Notes: generated from the letters alone by a model not told the origin. DNA of 64,000 nt from Flavobacterium fluvii (GCF_900129545.1 NZ_FQWB01000004.1:248001-312000); one strand, 5' to 3'; counted from the stretch's first letter, positions 1-9,246 are shown. Translations and numbers: made by a program.

Positions 1-1
1 A

Positions 2-694
2 ATTGCTTATCGCCTTGCATGGGCTCGAAATTACTTAAAAAGATATGGTATACTTGACAACTCTTCACGTGGGATTTGGGCGCTTACAGAAAAAGGACAG
101 AAAACAGAAGAAGTTGACAAAGAAAAGGTAAAAAGAACAGTAGTTAAAATAGATAAAGAAGAAAGAAATAAAAAACCTAAAAAAGAAGTTGACGAACCTC
201 AAGTAGAAATTACTACTGAAGAAATAGAAGAGTTTGGTTGGCAAGATAAACTGATAAAAATATTACGTGAAATAAAACCTGACCAATTCGAACGACTTTG
301 TCAAAGATTATTAAGGGAATTAGGTTTTATAAATGTTGAAGTTACTGGTCGAACAAATGACGGTGGAATTGATGGGAAAGGAATATTTAAAATTGGAAGT
401 GTTTTATCATTTCACGTTGTATTCCAAGCCAAAAGATATCAGGGTTCCGTATCTTCTTCAACCATTCGTGATTTTCGCGGAGCAATGAGCGGAAGAGCTG
501 ATAAAGGACTAATATTAACGACAGGAAGTTTTACACGTGAAGCGAAAAAAGAAGCGGTAAGAGATGGAGCAATTCCAATCGACTTGATTGATGGAAATGA
601 ATTTTCAGAAAGATTAAAAATGCTCAACCTTGGAGTTGATGTTGAAATGGTAGAAGAAGTAAAAATAAAATCCGATTGGTTTAAAAACATATAA
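2..694 (+). CDS. mrr: Mrr-family type IV restriction endonuclease, C-terminal part (5' end outside window)
   Basis: The frame is open from base 2 with no start codon, so about 230 C-terminal residues of a protein usually near 300 are present. The first ~35 residues (ending IWALTEKGQ) look like the end of the Mrr N-terminal winged-helix DNA-binding domain. A Lys/Glu-rich linker follows to about residue 75. Then comes the Mrr_cat domain with the PD-(D/E)xK-type signature: TGRTNDGGIDG near residues 115-125 and FQAKRYQG near 140-147. Family knowledge: Mrr enzymes cleave modified (usually methylated) foreign DNA in the cytoplasm. The catalytic Asp and the QAK lysine are both present, so the domain looks intact. 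It is followed directly by a dispersed inverted repeat rather than a partner gene. Left-hand neighbours cannot be seen, so membership of a defence island is unknown. Confidence 0.88.
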   Translation: MAYRLAWARNYLKRYGILDNSSRGIWALTEKGQKTEEVDKEKVKRTVVKIDKEERNKKPKKEVDEPQVEITTEEIEEFGWQDKLIKILREIKPDQFERLCQRLLRELGFINVEVTGRTNDGGIDGKGIFKIGSVLSFHVVFQAKRYQGSVSSSTIRDFRGAMSGRADKGLILTTGSFTREAKKEAVRDGAIPIDLIDGNEFSERLKMLNLGVDVEMVEEVKIKSDWFKNI

Positions 695-707
695 AACTCT
701 TCTTCCC

Positions 708-810
708 TCGCTAGCGCTAGCGTCCCGCTCGTGCCCACAAACAAAAGCAATTAAAACAAAGACTGATAAATAAATTGGAATGGACACGAGCGGGACGCTC
801 GCGCTAGCAG
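708..810. repeat. GC-rich imperfect inverted repeat (SGTLALA-type dispersed element)
   Basis: Two 30-base arms (708-737 and 781-810) are inverted copies matching at about 26 positions, separated by 43 AT-rich bases. The shared core is AGCGTCCCGCTCGTG; the left arm also contains the perfect palindrome GCTAGCGCTAGC (710-721). The element is far richer in GC than its surroundings. It lies between the mrr-like gene and the start of the next gene. Both arms translate to SGTLALA in one frame, which produces false N-terminal extensions in gene calls. Confidence 0.75.
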
Positions 811-845
811 AAGCTTTTAATAAAAAAACAATAAATAGAAAATAT

Positions 846-1235
846 ATGATTCTAAAAACTAACATTAAATTTATTGTCGGGCTTATTTTATTGATAAACC
901 TTTCAACATTTGCACAAGAAAAAAAATGTTCTGATTTTAAGACTGGCAATTTCAAATACTCTAAACAAGAGTATAAAAAATATAAAGTTACAAGATATAA
1001 TTCAATTCAAATTGAAACAGACACTACAACTGGAGTTAAAATGGAAGGTTCCATAAGTTGGAAATCGGATTGCGAATATGAACTCACATATACAAAAGTA
1101 AGTGAACCAAAATACGCCAAAGCAATTGGTCAGAAATTAAAAGTAGAAATAATAAAAATTACCGGAAATACAATCCTATGTAAAAGTGAAGGTGGCGGGG
1201 TAACGCTAGAAATAGAAATGATCAAAACTGATTAA
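846..1235 (+). CDS. small secreted protein of unknown function
   Basis: 129 residues. The ATG at 846 begins a good Sec signal peptide (MILKTNIKFIVGLILL, cleavage after STFAQ near residue 22). A longer frame from 780 would only add residues encoded by the upstream repeat arm, so I reject that start. The mature part is about 105 residues, Lys-rich, with KCSDFKTGNFKYS near its N-terminus and a central WKSDCEYELTYTKVSEPKYA; three cysteines lie at about residues 26, 79 and 119. From memory, small secreted proteins with these two motifs recur in Flavobacteriaceae and are sometimes mislabelled DNA topoisomerase IV; nothing here supports a topoisomerase. Function unknown; periplasmic or secreted by inference. 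Confidence 0.7.
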   Translation: MILKTNIKFIVGLILLINLSTFAQEKKCSDFKTGNFKYSKQEYKKYKVTRYNSIQIETDTTTGVKMEGSISWKSDCEYELTYTKVSEPKYAKAIGQKLKVEIIKITGNTILCKSEGGGVTLEIEMIKTD

Positions 1236-1273
1236 AAATAATTCTCAACAGCAAAAAACTCAAAATTAAATCT

Positions 1274-2986
1274 TTACAACACCCGATTCACCTGAACCAA
1301 ATTCTTCTGGTAATAGGATTCTTTGGTAGAAGAAATAATCACGCCACCGTGAGTTGCAGAATGGATGAATTTAATTTCGCCCTCCAGAACTTCGACCACC
1401 ATTCCCACGTGGTTGATTCTCCCTCTTCCATTGGTTTTGAAAAAAATCAAATCGCCTTTTTGGGCATTTTCGGTCTCAATTTTCGAACCGTATGAAGCCA
1501 TTTCTATGGATGATCTCGGCAACTTGATATCGTAACTACCAAAAGTATAACACATCAATCCGGAACAATCAAAACCTTCTGTCGTGGTTCCGCCAGAGCG
1601 ATACCGTGTCCCGATATTTTCGGAAGCTTTCGAAATCAATTGATCCACAAAAGCAGCATCGTAAACTCGGTTTGTATTGCTATTCAAATCCTTGTTTTCT
1701 GGTTCATCGTTGACCTTGACAACAAGCGGTTCAACAACAGGAACAGATGTTTCCACCGCTTTAGAACTGCGAATTTTGAGTACGGAGCCAACCAGTAATT
1801 TTTTTGCAATATTGGGGTTTTGTTTTTCCAATTCGGCAACCGTGAGACCATATTGTTTGGCAATTCCGTACTTGGTTTCTTTTGGCAAAACCTCGTGGGT
1901 TGTTTCGGTTTCCGGCTTCTTGTCCTCAACAACCACTTGTGGTGCGACAGCAATGTCTTTTTCGGTTTTAATTTCTTTTTTCTCTACCTTTTTTTCCTCT
2001 ACCAAACTCGAATTGGCATCCGATTTAACCGGAACAATAATCTTTTGACCCGCTTTTAAAGATTTATTTTCCAACTCTGGATTGGCTTTTTTTAAATCGG
2101 CAATCGTGATTCCATATTGTTTTGCGATGGAATAAAAAGATTCTTTTGGCAAAACTTCTCTAGTAATTCCAGATTCAGTTTTCTTGTCATCAACAACGGT
2201 TTTGGGCAAGACTGCAACCTCTTTTTCAGTTTTCACTTCTTTTTTCTCTGCTGATTTCTCTACAACCACACTCGGATTGGCATCCGCTTTTACAGGAACA
2301 ACAATCTTTTGACCCACTTTCAAAGATTTGGTTTCCAATGTCGGATTGGCTTTTTGCAAATCGGCAATCGTGATTCCGTATTTTTTGGCAATGGAATACA
2401 AGGATTCTTTAGGCAAAACTTCATATTCAATTCCTTCTGTCGGAATTGCTGTTTTTTCGTCCACTTTAGGAGCAACAACTATTTCATTCTTTGGAACAGT
2501 TTTTTGGGTAACGGCTTGCTTGTTAACTTCAATTCCTTTTTCAGGCTTTTTATTTACTGCCAAATCATCTGAAGCCGTTTGTGGAATCTTGATTGTTTGT
2601 CCTGTTTTCAAACCTTCTTTTTCCAAATTCGGATTGATTTTATACAAATCATCTATAGTAACATTGTGTTGTTTTGCAATTCCGTAAAGTGTTTCTTTAG
2701 GCAATACTTCGTGTGTGTTTTCAGGAAGATTGCTTGCTGTATCTGGAGTGGAAACCGTGGAATTCTTTTTTGTTTTTGTTGGAATCAACAAAACCATCTT
2801 CGATTTTATTCCGTTTGCGGCATCTGGATTTAGTTCATAAATTGCTGCTGGTTTTACATTGTATTTCTGTGCAATTTCGCTGATTGTTTCGCCTTTGGCT
2901 ACAGTATGTTGTTTGTATTTTTCTTGTGAAAAAAGACTTATGCTACTAAAAAAAACAATCAAAAAAAGGCACTGATAATACTTCAT
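1274..2986 (-). CDS. LysM-repeat NlpC/P60 peptidoglycan endopeptidase
   Basis: 570 residues. Signal peptide 1-20 (ends SLFSQ). Five LysM modules lie at about 26-69, 92-135, 188-231, 276-319 and 364-406, each starting with a [T/E]V..[G/K]E[T/S] pattern and ending in a [I/V]P or KI strand. An NlpC/P60 domain fills 447-570 with the expected catalytic Cys474 (GFDCSGL), His526 (INHVGM) and third polar residue His542. Family knowledge: such enzymes bind glycan through LysM and cut stem-peptide bonds (typically D-Glu-mDAP) in the periplasm, for wall growth or cell separation. Modules 3, 4 and 5 start exactly 88 residues apart and share Lys/Glu/Val-rich linkers, so they arose by tandem duplication. 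Transcribed alone from a promoter at 3122-3152. Confidence 0.93.
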   Translation of the reverse strand: MKYYQCLFLIVFFSSISLFSQEKYKQHTVAKGETISEIAQKYNVKPAAIYELNPDAANGIKSKMVLLIPTKTKKNSTVSTPDTASNLPENTHEVLPKETLYGIAKQHNVTIDDLYKINPNLEKEGLKTGQTIKIPQTASDDLAVNKKPEKGIEVNKQAVTQKTVPKNEIVVAPKVDEKTAIPTEGIEYEVLPKESLYSIAKKYGITIADLQKANPTLETKSLKVGQKIVVPVKADANPSVVVEKSAEKKEVKTEKEVAVLPKTVVDDKKTESGITREVLPKESFYSIAKQYGITIADLKKANPELENKSLKAGQKIIVPVKSDANSSLVEEKKVEKKEIKTEKDIAVAPQVVVEDKKPETETTHEVLPKETKYGIAKQYGLTVAELEKQNPNIAKKLLVGSVLKIRSSKAVETSVPVVEPLVVKVNDEPENKDLNSNTNRVYDAAFVDQLISKASENIGTRYRSGGTTTEGFDCSGLMCYTFGSYDIKLPRSSIEMASYGSKIETENAQKGDLIFFKTNGRGRINHVGMVVEVLEGEIKFIHSATHGGVIISSTKESYYQKNLVQVNRVL

Positions 2987-3121
2987 AAACGTAATTTAAA
3001 TTTAAACTTTTAACGCACCATTTTTTTAATTCTCAATGCGATAGAAAACTGCAATCATCCAAAAATTGAATAATTGTTTTACTTTAACGGCAAAACCCAC
3101 CAATAAAGTATAACAGAAAAA

Positions 3122-3152
3122 CAAATTTAAGCCATAAATATAAATTTCGCAA
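3122..3152 (-). promoter_or_regulatory. Bacteroidota-type promoter for the LysM endopeptidase gene
   Basis: On the minus strand TTG (3152-3150), a 20-base spacer, then TAAATTTG (3129-3122) match the Bacteroidota -33/-7 consensus (TTTG - N19-21 - TAnnTTTG). Predicted transcription start is near 3115, leaving a 5' leader of about 130 bases before the ATG at 2986. Confidence 0.6.
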
Positions 3153-3195
3153 TTTTAAGACAACTCTTTACATTCAATTTAACAAATAAGAGCAT

Positions 3196-3223
3196 AAAAA
3201 AATGCCCCGTTCACACAGGGCAT
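3196..3223 (-). terminator. intrinsic terminator of the 3250-3567 gene
   Basis: Minus-strand hairpin ATGCCC/GGGCAT (arms 3218-3223 and 3202-3207, loop of ten) followed by seven U (plus-strand A at 3196-3202). It sits 27 bases after the stop of the small unknown gene. Confidence 0.7.
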
Positions 3224-3249
3224 TGTATCGTTATTTAAAAAATTTAGGA

Positions 3250-3567
3250 TCAAGCATGAACACCATTCCACTTTTCGGCAAGTTTGGAGAGGTTGGCACG
3301 CTTCAAATCATCGGGAGTCATCGCAATTCTAAATTCACAATGTGCTTCAAAATTCAAGAACCAAGGTTCAGCAATCGACGGAATAGCAGAAGCATCAGGA
3401 ACTTCAACCACCATAACAGCTCCTCGACTACCGTCTTGTTCGGAGAAGTAAATACTCTCCGGTTTAATATCATCAATCACCCTACCGATGATTTCACCAA
3501 CAGAACCATCTCTTACCATTGAATTAAAAGGCTCAATGGGAAGAATAACGTTAACTAACATTTTCAT
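3250..3567 (-). CDS. small cytoplasmic protein of unknown function
   Basis: 105 residues from ATGAAAATG at 3567. The frame could open eight residues earlier, but the paired Met-Lys-Met is followed immediately by the first beta-strand (LVNVILPIEPFNSMV), so I take 3567. No signal peptide or membrane segment. The alternation of short strands (GAVMVVEVPD, HCEFRIAMT) with helices, and the length, suggest a single ferredoxin-like alpha/beta domain. From memory, near-identical small proteins are common in Flavobacteriaceae and sometimes carry the label panthothenate synthetase; the sequence has none of the PanC HIGH/KMSKS-type motifs, so I do not adopt it. Single gene with its own terminator, upstream of and parallel to the LysM gene. 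Confidence 0.65.
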   Translation of the reverse strand: MKMLVNVILPIEPFNSMVRDGSVGEIIGRVIDDIKPESIYFSEQDGSRGAVMVVEVPDASAIPSIAEPWFLNFEAHCEFRIAMTPDDLKRANLSKLAEKWNGVHA

Positions 3568-3671
3568 TGCAATTGGATTTAAAATTAACACCCCTAAAAT
3601 TACAAAATAACAACACCTCTTTTTAAATACAACTATTTTATTATCAACATTTTAACAAATAAAAATACTCC

Positions 3672-3701
3672 AAAAAAAACTCCCGAATCACTTCGGGAGT
3701 T
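3672..3701 (-). terminator. intrinsic terminator of acnA
   Basis: Perfect ten-base hairpin AACTCCCGAA/TTCGGGAGTT (3678-3687 and 3692-3701) with a four-base loop, followed on the minus strand by an A/T run (plus-strand A at 3672-3679). Lies 25 bases after the acnA stop. Confidence 0.85.
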
Positions 3702-3725
3702 TCTATATAAAATGCTTGAAATTAA

Positions 3726-5993
3726 TTATGAATTAGCTTCAGCGGCAATCAAGTTTAATGCAGAACCGGCAACGAACCAACCAATTTGACTGGCATTATA
3801 CGTATGGTTTGCGAGGATACTATCTTTAGAACCATCAGCGTGAACGAATTCCAATGTCAATGGTTTTCCCGGAGCAAAATCAACCAAATCCGTGAAGTTG
3901 ATGGTGTCGTCTTCTTGAATTTTGTCATAATCTGTTTCGTTGGCAAAGGTAATCCCCAACATCCCTTGTTTTTTCAAATTAGTTTCGTGGATACGGGCGA
4001 AAGATTTTACCAAAACCGCTTTCACGCCCAAGAAACGAGGCTCCATTGCAGCGTGTTCACGAGAAGAACCTTCTCCGTAATTGTGGTCCCCCACAACAAT
4101 AGAAGGAATTCCAGCTGCTTTGTAAGCACGTGCCACGGCAGGAACAGCGTCGTATTCTCCTGTCAATTGGTTCTTAACTTTATTGGTCGCTTGACCAAAA
4201 GCATTAACTGCTCCAATCAACATATTGTTTGAAATATTATCCAAGTGACCACGGAAACGCAACCAAGGCCCAGCCATGGAAATATGATCCGTGGTACATT
4301 TTCCAAAGGCTTTGATCAATAATTTAGCTCCTGTAATATTTTTTCCATCCCAAGCTTCGAATGGTGCCAAAAGCTGTAATCTATCCGAAGTTTCGTTAAC
4401 CAAAATTTGAACACCTGAACCATCAGCTGCAGGTGCCTGGAATCCTGCATCTTCAACAGCGAATCCTTTTTTAGGTAATTCATCACCAAAAGGCGCAGTG
4501 AATCTCACTTCTTCGCCATTGTCGTTAATCAAAGTATCTGTAATTGGATTAAAATCCAAACGTCCAGAAATTGCCAATGCAGCAACCATTTCTGGTGAAG
4601 TTACAAAAGCGTGCGTATTTGGGTTACCATCGGCACGTTTAGAGAAGTTACGGTTGAAAGAGTGAACGATGGTATTTTTCTCTTGCTTGTCAGCTCCTGC
4701 TCTATCCCATTGTCCAATACAAGGTCCACAAGCATTTGTAAATACTTTAGTTCCTAATTTTTCGAAAGCAGCAATCATACCATCTCTTTCAATAGTATAA
4801 CGTATTTGCTCCGACCCCGGATTGATCCCAAACTCAGCTTTAGGAGTTATTCCTAACTCTACTGCTTGATTTACTATAGAAACTGCACGAGCCATATCTT
4901 CATAAGAAGAATTAGTACAAGAACCGATTAATCCCCATTCCACTTTTATTGGCCAACCGTTTGCAGCAGCTTCAGCTTTCATTTGAGAAACCGGAGTTCC
5001 TCTGTCTGGAGTAAAAGGACCATTAATATGTGGTTCTAATTCAGAAAGGTTGATTTCAATCAATTGGTCGAAATAAGTTTCTGGATTTGCATAAACTTCT
5101 GGGTCAGCAGTTAGGTAAGAAGCTACTTTATCAGCAGCATCTACAACATCCTGACGACCCGTTGCAGAAAGATATCTTCTCATTGACTCGTCATAACCAA
5201 ATGTAGAAGTGGTAGCACCAATTTCGGCTCCCATATTACAGATAGTTCCTTTTCCGGTACACGACATTGAAGTAGCTCCTTCCCCAAAATATTCAACAAC
5301 AGCTCCTGTTCCTCCTTTCACGGTAAGAATATCGGCTACTTTAAGAATTACGTCTTTTGGCGCAGTCCAACCAGAAAGTTTTCCAGTCAGTTTTACACCT
5401 ATTAATTTTGGAAATTTCAATTCCCAAGACATTCCCGACATTACATCTACCGCATCAGCACCACCAACACCGATAGCCAACATTCCCAATCCACCAGCAT
5501 TCACGGTATGGGAATCAGTACCAATCATCAAACCACCAGGAAATGCATAGTTTTCCAAAACGATTTGGTGAATAATTCCTGAACCTGGTTTCCAGAAACC
5601 AATTCCATATTTATTAGATACTGAAGAAAGGAAATCAAAAACTTCTTTTGATTGTGTATTTGCTGCTGCTAAATCAAATTCAGCTCCATTTTTAGCCAAA
5701 ATCAAGTGATCACAGTGAACCGTTGTTGGAACAGCAACTGTTTTCTTTCCAGCATGCATAAATTGCAACAAAGCCATTTGAGCCGTTGCATCTTGACAAG
5801 CTACTCTATCCGGAGCAAAATCTACATAATCCACTCCCCTTTTAAAAGTTTGGGTAGGCTGCCCTTCCCAAAGGTGAGTGTATAAAATTTTCTCTGTCAA
5901 TGTAAGCGGACGACCAACCAACTCACGTGCCTTGTCCACACGAGCTGTCATATTTGCGTACACTTTTTCAATCATTCCAATATCAAATGCCAT
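3726..5993 (-). CDS. acnA: aconitate hydratase, mitochondrial/AcnA type
   Basis: 755 residues, the size of mitochondrial aconitase (754 for the pig mature enzyme) rather than E. coli AcnA (891). Converts citrate to isocitrate through cis-aconitate in the TCA cycle; cytoplasmic. The three cysteines that hold the [4Fe-4S] cluster are C359 (GSCTNSS), C422 and C425 ([12 protein letters not shown]). Active-site blocks [11 protein letters not shown] (residues 160-170) and the swivel-domain [15 protein letters not shown] are intact. The start at 5993 gives the usual [13 protein letters not shown]-terminus. It lies 126 bases downstream of acnB, but acnB has a strong terminator in the gap (6062-6092), so acnA is probably transcribed separately. 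No gene odd features; the only peculiarity is the tandem with a second, unrelated-architecture aconitase. Confidence 0.96.
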   Translation of the reverse strand: MAFDIGMIEKVYANMTARVDKARELVGRPLTLTEKILYTHLWEGQPTQTFKRGVDYVDFAPDRVACQDATAQMALLQFMHAGKKTVAVPTTVHCDHLILAKNGAEFDLAAANTQSKEVFDFLSSVSNKYGIGFWKPGSGIIHQIVLENYAFPGGLMIGTDSHTVNAGGLGMLAIGVGGADAVDVMSGMSWELKFPKLIGVKLTGKLSGWTAPKDVILKVADILTVKGGTGAVVEYFGEGATSMSCTGKGTICNMGAEIGATTSTFGYDESMRRYLSATGRQDVVDAADKVASYLTADPEVYANPETYFDQLIEINLSELEPHINGPFTPDRGTPVSQMKAEAAANGWPIKVEWGLIGSCTNSSYEDMARAVSIVNQAVELGITPKAEFGINPGSEQIRYTIERDGMIAAFEKLGTKVFTNACGPCIGQWDRAGADKQEKNTIVHSFNRNFSKRADGNPNTHAFVTSPEMVAALAISGRLDFNPITDTLINDNGEEVRFTAPFGDELPKKGFAVEDAGFQAPAADGSGVQILVNETSDRLQLLAPFEAWDGKNITGAKLLIKAFGKCTTDHISMAGPWLRFRGHLDNISNNMLIGAVNAFGQATNKVKNQLTGEYDAVPAVARAYKAAGIPSIVVGDHNYGEGSSREHAAMEPRFLGVKAVLVKSFARIHETNLKKQGMLGITFANETDYDKIQEDDTINFTDLVDFAPGKPLTLEFVHADGSKDSILANHTYNASQIGWFVAGSALNLIAAEANS

Positions 5994-6061
5994 AAGATTT
6001 ACATATTTAATTTGTTATTCAATTTTGAACATTACAAGGTACAAAAAAATTGAGTAGTTAT

Positions 6062-6092
6062 AAAAAAAAGCCTGAGTTTATGGCTCAGGCTT
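6062..6092 (-). terminator. intrinsic terminator of acnB
   Basis: Nine-base hairpin AAGCCTGAG/CTCAGGCTT (6068-6076, 6084-6092), seven-base loop, followed on the minus strand by eight U (plus-strand A at 6062-6069). It separates acnB from acnA. Confidence 0.85.
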
Positions 6093-6119
6093 TTGAATTA
6101 TGATTGACTAATCTTGTGA

Positions 6120-8891
6120 TTATTTAACTAGCAACTTATGTGAAGGCGCAAACTTAGTTAGGTTGATACCTTCTACCGCCGTTTTATATTCTTCAATTGT
6201 TGGAGTTCTACCAAGGATTGTTGACAAAACTACAACCGGTGTAGAAGAAAGTAAAGATTCTCCTTTTTTACCTTCTGTATCTTCAACAACTCTTCCTTGG
6301 AAAAGACGAGTAGATGTTGCCATTACCGTATCTCCTTTGGCTGCTTTTTCCTGGTTACCCATACAAAGGTTACAGCCTGGACGTTCTAGATACAGCATTT
6401 TTTCGTATGAAGTTCGTGCCGCAGCCTTAGGAACATTATCGTCGAATTCGAAACCAGAATATTTTTGTAAAATTTCCCAATCACCTTCTGCTTTTAATTC
6501 ATCAACAATATTATAAGTAGGAGGAGCTACAACTAGTGGCGCTTTGAACTCTACTTTACCTTCTTGCTCATCAATATTCTTAAGCATTTGAGCAAGGATT
6601 TTCATGTCTCCTTTGTGAACCATACAAGAACCAATAAATCCAAGATCTACTTTTTTAACACCTCCATAAAAAGATAAAGGTCTGATGGTATCGTGAGTAT
6701 ATCTTTTAGAAACATCAGCATTATTAACATCTGGATCTGCAATCATTGGCTCAGCAATCTGATCCAAATCAACAACAACTTCAGCGTAATATTTAGCGTT
6801 AGCATCTGGTCTTAGTGCTGGTTTCTCACCTGAAATAATCTCGGCGATTCTCTTATCAGCAATAGCAATCAATCCTTTAAGAACTTGATTTTTGTTATCC
6901 ATTCCCTTGTCGATCATGATCTGGATTCTACCTTTCGCCATCTCTAGAGATTCAATCAAAGTATAATCTTCAGAAATACAGATAGAAGCTTTTGCTTTCA
7001 TTTCTGCTGTCCAGTCTGTAAACGTAAATGCTTGATCCGCATTAAGAGTTCCTAAGTGAACCTCAATAATTCTTCCTTGGAATACATTCTCTCCACCAAA
7101 TGTTTTCAACATTTGAGCTTGTGTAGCGTGAACCACATCACGGAAATCCATATACCCTTTCATGTCTCCTTTGAAAGTTACCTTTACAGATTCTGGAATT
7201 GGCATTGAAGCTTCACCAGTAGCCAATGCAAGAGCAACAGTTCCTGAGTCGGCACCAAAAGCAACACCTTTTGACATTCTGGTATGAGAGTCACCACCGA
7301 TGATGATTGCCCACTCGTTTACAGTAATATCATTAAGCACTTTATGAATTACATCAGTCATTGAGTGATAAACGCCTTTCGGGTCACGAGCCGTGATCAA
7401 TCCGAAGTCGTTCATAAATTTCATCAATCTAGGAATATTTGCTTTAGATTTATTATCCCAAACTGAAGCTGTATGACAACCAGATTGGTAAGCACCGTCA
7501 ACAATTGGAGAAATCACGGTAGCAGCCATAGACTCTAATTCCTGAGAAGTCATCAAACCAGTTGTATCTTGCGAACCAACAATATTTACGGTAACACGAA
7601 CATCTGAACCAGCATGTAAAACTTTACCCGGAGTTGTTCCAACCGCGTTTTTATTAAATATTTTTTCTACAGCTGTAAGACCTTGCCCTTCAACAGAAAC
7701 CTCTTTTGACGGAGCATATACAGGTACAATATCAATACCTAGAGTCTTTGATGCAAATGTTTGCAATTTTTTCCCAAATACAATTGCGTAAGACCCACCC
7801 GCTTTTATAAATTCAATTTTTTGGGGCGTGAATGCCTTAGAAATATCAATCAATTCTTTATCGCCGTTGTAAAGTTTTTTTGTCTTTGTGTTGATTGTAA
7901 GAACAGTACCAGTAGCAACAGAGTAAACTTCCTCTAGAATAGGGTCTCCACTTTCATTACGAACAGGGTTACCATTTTCATCTAATTTTTTTACCCAGTT
8001 TTTAAGGTCAAGACCAATACCACCAGTAACATCAACAGTTGTTAGGAAAATCGGAGAAATACCGTTTGTTCCTGCAACGATTGGAGCAATATTAATAAAT
8101 GGAACATAAGGACTTGCTTGTTTTCCACTCCAAAGTGCCACGTTGTTTACACCTGACATTCTTGAAGAACCAACACCCATAGTACCTTTTTCAGCGATTA
8201 ACATCACGCTCTTATCAGGATTAGCTTCTGCTAACGCTTTGATTTCAGCTTGTGCTTCAGGAGAAATCAAACATTTCCCATGCAATTCACGATCTGAGCG
8301 AGAGTGCGCCTGGTTTCCTGGAGAAAGTAAATCAGTTGAAATATCTCCTTCGCCAGCAATAAAAGTAACTACCTTAATTTCTTCTGCTATTTCAGGTAAT
8401 TTAGTAAAGAACTCAGCCTTAGCATAGCTCTCTAAAATGTCTTTAGCGATTTCATTACCATTTTCGAATGCTGCCGCTAAACGATCTGTATCCGCTTCAT
8501 AAAGATAAACTTGTGTTTTCAAAACTTCAGCAGCTTGTTTAGCAATAGCAACATCATTACCTAAAGCTAAATCAAGTAATACCTTTATAGAAGTTCCACC
8601 TTTCATGTGTGATAACAACTCTAAAGCAAAAGCAGGCGTGATTTCAGCAACTACTGATTGATCCAGAACGATTTCTTTTAAAAAATTAGCTTTTACTGTA
8701 GCTGCAGGAGTAGTTCCAGGAACAACATTATAAATAAAGAAGTTAAGAGAATCTGCTCTGTACTCGTTATTCAAATCTTTAATCTGTTCAATGATTTCGC
8801 TTAGCAATTCGGCACCATCAATTGGCTTCGGGTTAAGACCTTGGCCTTTTCGTTCTTCAATCTCTTGGATGTAATCTTTATAAGTATTCAT
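6120..8891 (-). CDS. acnB: bifunctional aconitate hydratase 2 / 2-methylisocitrate dehydratase
   Basis: 923 residues, somewhat longer than E. coli AcnB (865). Order of domains is that of AcnB: helical HEAT-like domain (1 to about 160), the swivel domain moved to the N-terminal side (about 165-400), then the catalytic domains. The swivel signature MGVGSSRMSG and the catalytic block GGDSHTRMSKGVAFGADSG are present. Cluster cysteines are C756 (GSCMVHKGDM), C840 and C843 (RPGCNLCMGNQ). Family knowledge: AcnB is the main TCA aconitase in many bacteria, can dehydrate 2-methylisocitrate, and the apo form can bind mRNA. The extra length lies partly in the swivel region (around the ENGNPVRNESGDP segment) and partly between C756 and C840. 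A TAATTTTG -7 element lies 95 bases upstream. Confidence 0.96.
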   Translation of the reverse strand: MNTYKDYIQEIEERKGQGLNPKPIDGAELLSEIIEQIKDLNNEYRADSLNFFIYNVVPGTTPAATVKANFLKEIVLDQSVVAEITPAFALELLSHMKGGTSIKVLLDLALGNDVAIAKQAAEVLKTQVYLYEADTDRLAAAFENGNEIAKDILESYAKAEFFTKLPEIAEEIKVVTFIAGEGDISTDLLSPGNQAHSRSDRELHGKCLISPEAQAEIKALAEANPDKSVMLIAEKGTMGVGSSRMSGVNNVALWSGKQASPYVPFINIAPIVAGTNGISPIFLTTVDVTGGIGLDLKNWVKKLDENGNPVRNESGDPILEEVYSVATGTVLTINTKTKKLYNGDKELIDISKAFTPQKIEFIKAGGSYAIVFGKKLQTFASKTLGIDIVPVYAPSKEVSVEGQGLTAVEKIFNKNAVGTTPGKVLHAGSDVRVTVNIVGSQDTTGLMTSQELESMAATVISPIVDGAYQSGCHTASVWDNKSKANIPRLMKFMNDFGLITARDPKGVYHSMTDVIHKVLNDITVNEWAIIIGGDSHTRMSKGVAFGADSGTVALALATGEASMPIPESVKVTFKGDMKGYMDFRDVVHATQAQMLKTFGGENVFQGRIIEVHLGTLNADQAFTFTDWTAEMKAKASICISEDYTLIESLEMAKGRIQIMIDKGMDNKNQVLKGLIAIADKRIAEIISGEKPALRPDANAKYYAEVVVDLDQIAEPMIADPDVNNADVSKRYTHDTIRPLSFYGGVKKVDLGFIGSCMVHKGDMKILAQMLKNIDEQEGKVEFKAPLVVAPPTYNIVDELKAEGDWEILQKYSGFEFDDNVPKAAARTSYEKMLYLERPGCNLCMGNQEKAAKGDTVMATSTRLFQGRVVEDTEGKKGESLLSSTPVVVLSTILGRTPTIEEYKTAVEGINLTKFAPSHKLLVK

Positions 8892-9246
8892 AATGATGTC
8901 TTTTCAATTTTAATGGCAGATTTCCTTGATTATATTCAAAATCAAAAAAGCCACAATATTTAGTTTAGTTTATTTTTTTGTGATGCAAAATTAAAGAATT
9001 AATGATGAGAATTAAAAAGAATTTAGCAGAAGATGACAATTGAAACACTATAATTACAAATAAATGAAATTATGTGATTTTTATTGAAAAATTCTAAATA
9101 TCAGAATGATTATTTACCTAATTACCACCTAAACAAAGTAAAAAAGCCAGCCTGTTTTTGACTGATTTCTGGCAATACAGCATTAAATATGTTATTTCGC
9201 GCTCATCGCAAAGAAAAATACACCCAAGAAAAACGAAAACAAATAA
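8892..9246. other. 355-base intergenic region between acnB and moxR
   Basis: AT-rich and without a credible reading frame or RNA gene. It holds a candidate acnB -7 element, TAATTTTG on the minus strand (8993-8986), without a clear -33 partner, and the likely moxR terminator at 9140-9173. I see nothing else in it. Confidence 0.6.
9140..9173 (-). terminator. possible terminator of moxR
   Basis: Minus-strand GCCAG/CTGGC stem (9173-9169 and 9050-range partner 9150-9146) with an 18-base loop, followed by six U (plus-strand A at 9140-9145). The stem is short and the loop long, so the call is tentative. Confidence 0.4.

Noticed and set aside
439..750. 103-residue minus-strand reading frame overlapping the mrr-like gene
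   Set aside because: It is antisense to a well-supported catalytic domain and its first residues come from the repeat arm.
780..845. N-terminal extension DTSGTLALA of the small secreted protein
   Set aside because: It is encoded by the repeat arm and would hide the signal peptide that starts at 846.
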